A stretch of 16,092 bases of DNA from Lachnospiraceae bacterium UBA7202. GTDB lineage: Bacteria; Bacillota; Clostridia; Lachnospirales; Lachnospiraceae. Each line of letters starts with the position of its first letter. The first letter of the stretch is position 1. A model generated the notes under the pieces. The model was not told the origin of the DNA. It saw only the letters and a list, made by a program, of their open reading frames with translations, and did not search any database. The position numbers were made by a program, and so were the translations under genes. Of this stretch, positions 11,202 to 16,092 are shown in pieces. The stretch is from the NCBI GenBank assembly GCA_002490705.1, contig DKUO01000013.1:1-16092 (forward strand), read 5' to 3'.

Positions 11202-13375
11202 GAAAGCTAAAACGCATCAATGCCACGCCAAAGATGGTGCAGATGGCAAGATACAACAAGGAACAAATTGTCTATAAAAGCAGATGGGGTAATAAGAAAA
11301 GGAATACAAAGTTCGATCTGTTCGTGCGGACACAGACAAGGGGTAAGTACCTGATGGTATGCCTGTTTTTCCCGGAAAAGATAGCAGCAGGGGAGTTGAC
11401 GCCAACCTATGAGATTTACTGTAATCCAGAGGGTGATGAGTATATTACAAGGTATCTGGAGGCGGGGGAGGAAAAAGGCTGGCGGACAGCCATGGCAGAC
11501 AATTTGGACGAAGTGAGCTATTACTGGAGAGGCAATTGGGAGCGAGAGGCATATCCGGGCATAGAAAAGCGGATCTGGCAGAACCAGGAAGGAAAAAAGA
11601 CCATACAGCAGTGTTTGAAAACAAAGAAAACAGGGATAGATGGTCTGGTGGAGTGGCAGAGAACAATAAAAAACAGAAAAACGCAGGAAGCAGAGGCGAG
11701 TGAGAAAGCACCGTGGGACACTGATATGGCTTTAGTGCCGAAAGTTATGCCGTCATTTAAAAACTGGATGAAAAAGGAGGCGGCGGATCAGTATTTTATT
11801 ATTTACGAGTATGAAAATGGCAAAGTACCGGATATGGGCTGGTGTTCCGGCTGCCAGAGATTCGTACCGATCATGAAGCCGCGGCATAACAAAAAAGGAA
11901 AATGCAAAAAGTGTGGGAAAAATATCACCTTTAAGGCGGCAGGAAAGATAAAAACCCTGTCTGTGGGATGGTACAGAGGCCAGTGCATCCAGAAGATTGA
12001 TGGCGGCATTGTAGCACGGGAGTTTGAGCAGTATCAGTGGTACAGGGATGCAGACTACACGAAGCCCAAAAGTGTCATGCGGGAAAATGAAAGAATACTG
12101 ATCTTGGACGATGGAACAGTGAAGAGGTATTTCTATGGCCTGTATAAGAACAAAGAGCATCGTTTTATTCTTGATAAAAATTATCGCCCGACCGGAACAT
12201 ATTATAGCTATTATACCACAAAGCTGTATCCAAGAAACCTGAACGGACTGAAAAAAACAGTGCTGAAAAACAGCGCGGTCGATTTGTGGGATCCACTGCC
12301 GATGAGTGTTACGAAATATTTGGCTATTGAGCGAGGCAATCCGGCAGTCGAAAAACTGGCTAAAATCGGGATGTTCAGGCTTGCGCTGGAAATAATGAGA
12401 ATCGAATACGACAGAAAGTTATTGCAGCAGGATCAAACAGAACTCGCAAAATTACTGAAGATCGACAATGCCAGGTTAAAAAGGCTGCGAGCGATTGACG
12501 GCGGAATAACAGCTTTAAAGTGGTATCAGTATGAAAAGAGAATTAACTGTATCTGGCCGGATGAAATGATAAAGGATTTTGAAGACAACAAAATCAGTTC
12601 CTCAAGTTTTGGATTTTTATCACATCCACACAGCAGCTATGTGAAACTGTGGCATTATTTGTTAAAGCAGCAGGAACTATGCGGAGAGCCATTGTTTCAG
12701 ATTATGAGAACATGGGATGATTATATCTGCATGGCAGAGAAGGCAAAGATGGACATAAAGAATGAGCGTATCTGGAAGCCGAAGGATTTGAAAGCAGCCC
12801 ATAACGAAGTAGTTTTAATTCTTCAACAGGGAGAAATGGAGAAAGAGGCCAAAAAACTAGAAAAGAAATGGCCGAAGGTAAACGGAAATCTTGAAAAGCT
12901 GAAAAAATTTGAGTATACAGACGGGAAGTTTGCGATCGTGGCGCCGGAGAACATTCTGGATATCGTGAAGGAAGGACGCATACTACAGCATTGCGTGCAT
13001 ACATGTGACTTTTATTTTGACAGAATACAGAAAGATGAGACATATCTCTTTTTCTTGCGCCGGGCCGAGCATAAAGACGTACCGTGGTACACGCTGGAGG
13101 TAGAAGCGGGCGGCAATATCCGCCAGAAACGCACGACGGGTGATAACCAAAACGAGGACTTTGAGGAGGCAGTGCCATTCCTTAAAAAATGGCAGAAAGA
13201 ATTTATTAAGCGCCTCACAAAAGCGGAAAGAGAGTTAGGGGAAAAAGCAGATCAGGCGCGGGTAAGGGAGTACCAAAAGCTCCGGAAGGATGGAAATAAG
13301 GTATGGCACGGGAAGCTGGCCGGAAAACTTCTTGCGGATGTTCTGGAGGAGGATTTTATGGCGGCGGCTACGTAA
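11183..13375 (+). CDS. pcfJ: PcfJ-family protein
   Basis: This 730-residue protein, the largest in the window, has a zinc-ribbon pattern at about residues 221-248 (CSGC ... CKKCG). Its C-terminal PcfJ signature at about 595-680 includes ILQHCVHTCDFYFDRI, YLFFLRRAEHKDVPWYTLEV, RQKRTTGDNQNEDF and LKKWQKEF. PcfJ was named from the Enterococcus plasmid pCF10 transfer region, but it is widespread in Firmicutes phages and plasmids; its biochemical role is not settled. The conserved H, C, R, T and E residues in the C-terminal region resemble an active site rather than a purely structural part. AGGGGG precedes the ATG at 11183. It shares a 19-bp overlap with the DUF7666 gene and is 18 bp from the next gene, so it is within the operon. 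Confidence 0.9.
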   Translation: MRKEELRKLKRINATPKMVQMARYNKEQIVYKSRWGNKKRNTKFDLFVRTQTRGKYLMVCLFFPEKIAAGELTPTYEIYCNPEGDEYITRYLEAGEEKGWRTAMADNLDEVSYYWRGNWEREAYPGIEKRIWQNQEGKKTIQQCLKTKKTGIDGLVEWQRTIKNRKTQEAEASEKAPWDTDMALVPKVMPSFKNWMKKEAADQYFIIYEYENGKVPDMGWCSGCQRFVPIMKPRHNKKGKCKKCGKNITFKAAGKIKTLSVGWYRGQCIQKIDGGIVAREFEQYQWYRDADYTKPKSVMRENERILILDDGTVKRYFYGLYKNKEHRFILDKNYRPTGTYYSYYTTKLYPRNLNGLKKTVLKNSAVDLWDPLPMSVTKYLAIERGNPAVEKLAKIGMFRLALEIMRIEYDRKLLQQDQTELAKLLKIDNARLKRLRAIDGGITALKWYQYEKRINCIWPDEMIKDFEDNKISSSSFGFLSHPHSSYVKLWHYLLKQQELCGEPLFQIMRTWDDYICMAEKAKMDIKNERIWKPKDLKAAHNEVVLILQQGEMEKEAKKLEKKWPKVNGNLEKLKKFEYTDGKFAIVAPENILDIVKEGRILQHCVHTCDFYFDRIQKDETYLFFLRRAEHKDVPWYTLEVEAGGNIRQKRTTGDNQNEDFEEAVPFLKKWQKEFIKRLTKAERELGEKADQARVREYQKLRKDGNKVWHGKLAGKLLADVLEEDFMAAAT

Positions 13376-13393
13376 CGCGGAGAGGAGAAGGAA

Positions 13394-14824
13394 ATGGAAC
13401 CATTAAAAGGTGAGGTTTTGGACATTCACAATGCGTATCAGTCTTATGGAGAGTACAAGGCGGCATTAGACGGAGAGTTACAAAAATCGGCAGAGAGCTT
13501 TGTGCGGATTGGGTATTTGCTCAAGGTGGCGGTAGACACGGATATTTTGAAGGAGTCCGGGTACCGGAATGTAAACGAGTTTGCGCAGGAAGAGTATAAC
13601 TTGGATAAATCTCAGGTATCAAGGTTTATTCGGATCAATGACGAGTTCTCGGAAAATGGCTATTCGGACAGGCTACAGGAGCGGTACAGAAACTTTGGGT
13701 ACGCAAAACTGGCGCTCATGCTGCTTCTGCCGGCAGAAATCAATGAAGAGCTGACCTCGGATTACAGTAAAGCGGATATTCAGGCCATCAAAGACGAGAT
13801 TGCTGAGGAGAAAAAGGTCTCTGATCTGGAGGTGTTGATGGAGGACAAGGACCAGAGGCAGCAGTCTTTTGCCACATTGGGAAAGGTACTCCATCAGATC
13901 GGGAAGGATGATCCGGAATTGTACCTGAAAATGCATGATGCGGTGTGCAATACAGTCTATGACGGGACAAGCAGGCCGGTGATTGACAAGCTGATGGATG
14001 CGTTGGCGCCGAACGGCGAGGCCGTTATCAGCGTGCGGATCGCAGGCGAAGGAAGAAAGATGCTCATGATCAAAGGAGTAGATATAGATTCTGTTGTCGT
14101 GGATGTGCGGTCAGGGGAAAAAACATCCTGCACATGGGATCAGCTGATCGATGAGATGGAAGCATTGTGCCCGGATGTGGAAGATGGGGCAGATGGCAGA
14201 AAAGCGTGGGAAATACTCTACGGAGAACCTTTTCCGGAGAAAAAAGAGGAAATTGCACCGGTGCAACCGCAAAAGAAGACGGATGCACGTAGGGAAAGTA
14301 AGGTTACAAAGGCCAAAAAGCCCGAAAAGACTAAAGCGGAGACGCCGGCAGCAGGACAGACGGAGGAGGGAAAAAGCCAAGAGGAAGATCAAAAACCAGA
14401 GAAGCAGGAGGCGGCAGGCGTTGAGAATGAAGAGAGCGGAAAAAGAGAGACGCAGGAAGAGAGTTGCGCGGGCGGTGAGCAGGATCGGGAGTCTTCGGCT
14501 GACACTGAATCCGGTCACGATGAAGATGGAGCCGGTGGAGGATGCGGACCGGAGAGCGCTGGAGGTGGCGCAGATCGTGAGGACGGCGCAGGAGTTGCAC
14601 CGGTGCAACCAGATGTAAGGCTTGGTGATCAAAAAGACTTTGCCGCGGCAATAGGCGTAGAGCAATACATAAATAATCAGAAAAAGGCCATTATGGAAGC
14701 GCTGCCTACAATGCAGGCAAAATGTCGGGCAGGCGATTGGGACGGGTTAATCGAAAAAGCCAAGGACATTATCACAATAGCGGAGGCGGTTAAGAATATT
14801 GAGGAGGTATACAGGAATGAGTGA
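13394..14824 (+). CDS. ParB-like/DUF3102-like HTH protein with long charged linker
   Basis: The 476-residue protein has an N-terminal helical part (about 15-130): FVRIGYLLKVAVDTDIL, GYRNVNEFAQEEYNLDKSQVSRFIRINDEF (HTH-like), and GYAKLALMLLLPAEI. This type is common in Lachnospiraceae phages and resembles KorB/ParB or DUF3102 DNA-binding helices. A middle alpha/beta part (about 200-280) is followed by a low-complexity linker (about 287-404; K, E and Q rich, then glycine rich) and a helical C-terminal end (AIGVEQYINNQKKAIMEALP). Two identical 14-bp palindromes, both encoding APVQP in frame, bound the linker. The GAGAAGGAA ribosome site precedes the ATG. The stop overlaps the next gene (ATGAGTGA). 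The glycine-rich part of the linker looks like a shifted frame; see findings. Confidence 0.75.
   Translation: MEPLKGEVLDIHNAYQSYGEYKAALDGELQKSAESFVRIGYLLKVAVDTDILKESGYRNVNEFAQEEYNLDKSQVSRFIRINDEFSENGYSDRLQERYRNFGYAKLALMLLLPAEINEELTSDYSKADIQAIKDEIAEEKKVSDLEVLMEDKDQRQQSFATLGKVLHQIGKDDPELYLKMHDAVCNTVYDGTSRPVIDKLMDALAPNGEAVISVRIAGEGRKMLMIKGVDIDSVVVDVRSGEKTSCTWDQLIDEMEALCPDVEDGADGRKAWEILYGEPFPEKKEEIAPVQPQKKTDARRESKVTKAKKPEKTKAETPAAGQTEEGKSQEEDQKPEKQEAAGVENEESGKRETQEESCAGGEQDRESSADTESGHDEDGAGGGCGPESAGGGADREDGAGVAPVQPDVRLGDQKDFAAAIGVEQYINNQKKAIMEALPTMQAKCRAGDWDGLIEKAKDIITIAEAVKNIEEVYRNE
14253..14266. repeat. 14-bp perfect palindrome, copy 1, in the ParB-like gene
   Basis: TTGCACCGGTGCAA, with the following CC identical in copy 2 (14595-14608). 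The copies are exactly 342 bp (114 codons) apart. It could be a binding site or simply a repeated codon stretch. Confidence 0.9.
14595..14608. repeat. 14-bp perfect palindrome, copy 2, in the ParB-like gene
   Basis: Identical to copy 1 at 14253-14266 and in the same reading frame. It lies at the end of the glycine-rich linker segment, where the peptide returns to ordinary composition. Confidence 0.9.
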
Positions 14825-15239
14825 GACTATGACAAAGAAACAGTTAGAGGGCAGCGAGATTCAGACGGGAGCCTGCCGTTTTTGTGGTCAGATTTATCAG
14901 TTTGAGACGGATGGAAGGGCTACGGAGGAACAGCTGGATGCTTGGGCGGCGGAGAAATGCGATTGTGTTGATGCAAAGATCGAAAGAAAATATGCGGAGA
15001 AAACCAATGAGGCTCAAATCAATATAAGGGAGATGCTGGAGGAAATAGAAAAGGATCCTGAGGAAACTCATTTTGCCACGGACCTGATCCGTGACGGCAT
15101 TGATTTGTTGGCCAGACGAAAAATTGTTTCTTTTCAGGTGGTAATGAGAAATGGTTGTAAATTGAGTGCAAAAATTAATGACAAAGGTAATATAAAGACG
15201 GAAATTTCCAAAACCTTTAAAAGGAGTAAGGAGGCATAG
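14817..15239 (+). CDS. Small Cys-motif phage protein
   Basis: The 140-residue protein has CRFCGQIYQFETDG (about residues 20-33) followed by CDC (about 53-55), probably one zinc site. A charged helical middle (EMLEEIEKDPEE) and a C-terminal beta-rich unit (IVSFQVVMRNGCKLSAKINDKGNIKTE) complete it. Proteins of this layout are frequent in Firmicutes phages upstream of HNH nucleases, but I know no function. GAGGAGG (14801-14807) nine bases before the ATG at 14817 decides the start over the ATG at 14799. It overlaps the previous gene by 8 bp and ends 1 bp before the HNH gene. Confidence 0.8.
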   Translation: MSETMTKKQLEGSEIQTGACRFCGQIYQFETDGRATEEQLDAWAAEKCDCVDAKIERKYAEKTNEAQINIREMLEEIEKDPEETHFATDLIRDGIDLLARRKIVSFQVVMRNGCKLSAKINDKGNIKTEISKTFKRSKEA

Positions 15240-15240
15240 C

Positions 15241-15708
15241 GTGGCCAAGAAGATAAAGAGCATCATGCAGAATAAGGATATCGGACAGTGCTATCTGTGC
15301 CGTCTCCTGCACAATGACTACAGTATAAAACCTGTCAGGGAGGAACATCATATCATGGGCGGCACCGCAAACCGCAGGCTTTCAGAAAAATACGGTTTAA
15401 AAGTGTATCTCGACCCGGATCATCACCGGAATGGCCCAGAGGCGGTACATAAAAACGCGGAAGTGGCGGAACTACTCCACAAGGAGGCACAAAAAGCCTT
15501 TGAGAGAACATACTCTGATCTGGACTTCCAGAAGATTTTTGGCAAAAACTATCTGACGGAGAATGAGCGGGCATACGAGAGGAATGGGAGATTTCGGCTG
15601 TATGTTGACAGATATTGCGAAAGCAGAGGGATTGCAGTAGAGGAAGCGCTGCGGCATGATCTGGTGGACTCTGTGCGGAGGGAGTATGAGGGAAAAAACG
15701 ATGGATAG
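15241..15708 (+). CDS. HNH-type nuclease with C-terminal extension (GTG start)
   Basis: The 155-residue protein has CYLC (about residues 17-20), EEHHIMGGTANRRLSEKYGL (about 34-53) and LDPDHHR (about 57-63). These are the metal-bound histidines and zinc cysteines expected of an HNH-type phage nuclease. RTYSDLDFQKIFGKNYL ends the usual domain. About 45 further residues (RLYVDRYCESRGIAVEEALRHDLVDSVRREYE) resemble a small stand-alone phage helical protein, suggesting a fusion. One Cys pair is obvious; the second usual pair is not, so zinc binding may differ. The GTG start at 15241 follows AAGGAGG with good spacing and lies 1 bp after the previous stop. It probably acts in phage recombination or packaging. 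Confidence 0.82.
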   Translation: MAKKIKSIMQNKDIGQCYLCRLLHNDYSIKPVREEHHIMGGTANRRLSEKYGLKVYLDPDHHRNGPEAVHKNAEVAELLHKEAQKAFERTYSDLDFQKIFGKNYLTENERAYERNGRFRLYVDRYCESRGIAVEEALRHDLVDSVRREYEGKNDG

Positions 15709-16092
15709 AGAGATTTTATTTCGAGGGAAAAGAGTTGACAATGGCGAGTGGATTAGCGGGGATTTAATTACAACGCCGTTTATCAGAAACACAACTCAAC
15801 AGAATATTATATATATTCTTGACGTTACAAAGGCAGATTATGATTGCTTTGAGGATTTGGTGGAAGATAACGGGATTTTCGAGGTTACCCCCGAAACCGT
15901 TTGCCAGTACATAGGATCGACAGATAAGAACAAAAGAAAAATTTTTGAGGGGGATATTGTAAGAAGAAAAATATTTGAGAATTTCATTGTAGGACAGGTT
16001 GTGTGGCTTGATATAGGTTTTTGTGGATTTCATTTAAAGCACGGGAACAAGTTTTACCCTATGGGAAAAGATGAACATACGGGAATAAACAG
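15701..16092 (+). CDS. YopX-family protein, 3' end cut by the window edge
   Basis: An open frame of 130 codons continues past the last base. It begins MDREILFRGKRVDNGEWISG and contains VTPETVCQYIGSTDKNKRKIFEGDIV, the YopX family core ('FRGK..D.GEW..GDL', 'V.PETVGQYTGL.DKNG..I.EGDIV'). The function of YopX proteins is unknown; they are small proteins frequent in Bacillus and clostridial phages and fold as beta barrels. GAGGG eight bases before the ATG at 15701 supports this start rather than the ATG at 15686. It overlaps the HNH gene by 8 bp. The rest of the protein lies outside the window. Confidence 0.9.
   Translation, partial: MDREILFRGKRVDNGEWISGDLITTPFIRNTTQQNIIYILDVTKADYDCFEDLVEDNGIFEVTPETVCQYIGSTDKNKRKIFEGDIVRRKIFENFIVGQVVWLDIGFCGFHLKHGNKFYPMGKDEHTGIN

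Larger units (their letters stand above)
1160..16092. mobile_element. Integrated temperate phage / phage-like element, left part (right end not seen)
   Basis: The order is integrase at the edge, membrane/exclusion-type genes, LexA-like repressor, divergent operators, Cro-like HTH, then early replication and accessory genes. This is the standard left half of a Firmicutes prophage. The left boundary is placed where the MATE homology breaks, at about 1155-1165; the exact crossover base cannot be read without the empty site or the other end. HUH and PcfJ proteins also occur on conjugative elements, and no structural phage gene is visible, so 'prophage' rather than 'ICE' is inferred from the Cro/CI switch, the YopX, HNH and DUF7666 proteins, and the lack of conjugation genes. 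Confidence 0.82.

Noticed and set aside
1..16092. CRISPR array, tRNA, rRNA or riboswitch
   Set aside because: No regularly spaced repeats with unique spacers, no cloverleaf or conserved RNA motif was seen on either strand; the only multi-copy short repeats are the operators and the two palindromes.

Overview
The window looks like a low-to-moderate GC Firmicute, most likely a gut clostridium of the Lachnospiraceae type, carrying an integrated temperate phage or phage-like element. This is inferred from strong GGAGG ribosome binding sites, several GTG/TTG starts, a large serine integrase, a LexA-type repressor, and small phage proteins typical of that group (AcrIIA9-like, PcfJ, DUF7666, YopX, HNH). 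About 1.2 kb of host chromosome lies at the left. The element runs from about 1160 past the right edge, so only its lysogeny and early regions are seen. No capsid, tail, terminase or lysis gene is present.

Layout. (1) Host part, 1-1160: a DUF6809-like small protein, a BlaI/MecI-family repressor on the minus strand, and the first ~53 codons of a MATE-family efflux gene cut by the element. (2) Lysogeny module on the minus strand, 1193-5343: a 519-aa serine integrase next to the attachment junction, a visibly AT-rich two-gene cassette (small two-helix membrane protein plus a membrane-anchored DUF4041/GIY-YIG-type protein), and the CI/LexA-like repressor. (3) A 158-bp divergent control region with two face-to-face promoters and four operator copies spaced 30-31 bp apart. 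(4) Early genes on the plus strand from 5502: a Cro-like HTH protein with a TTG start, zinc-ribbon proteins (one small zinc-finger gene runs on the minus strand), a coiled-coil protein, tiny membrane and secreted proteins, and a 3D-domain protein. (5) A cluster of three inverted repeats (8214-8326) directly in front of an HUH-type replication initiator. (6) A tightly packed, overlapping operon: RNase H-like protein with altered catalytic residues, tandem-HTH protein, AcrIIA9-family protein, DUF7666 protein, PcfJ, a ParB-like/DUF3102-like protein, a small Cys-motif protein, an HNH nuclease and a YopX protein cut by the window edge.

How it fits together. The repressor and the Cro-like protein probably compete for the same operators and set lysogeny versus early transcription. 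In the lysogen the minus-strand block keeps the repressor, the membrane GIY-YIG cassette (a candidate superinfection-exclusion or anti-phage module) and the integrase under one direction of transcription. After induction the plus-strand genes would supply replication (HUH protein and hairpin origin), counter-defence (AcrIIA9-like) and DNA processing (HNH, RNase H-like, ParB-like). Most interesting are the operator array, the DUF4041/GIY-YIG membrane cassette, the hairpin cluster before the HUH gene, the Asp-less RNase H-like protein beside the Acr/PcfJ cassette, and a frame-switched linker bounded by two identical palindromes in the ParB-like gene. Functions are from motif reading by eye; no database search was run.
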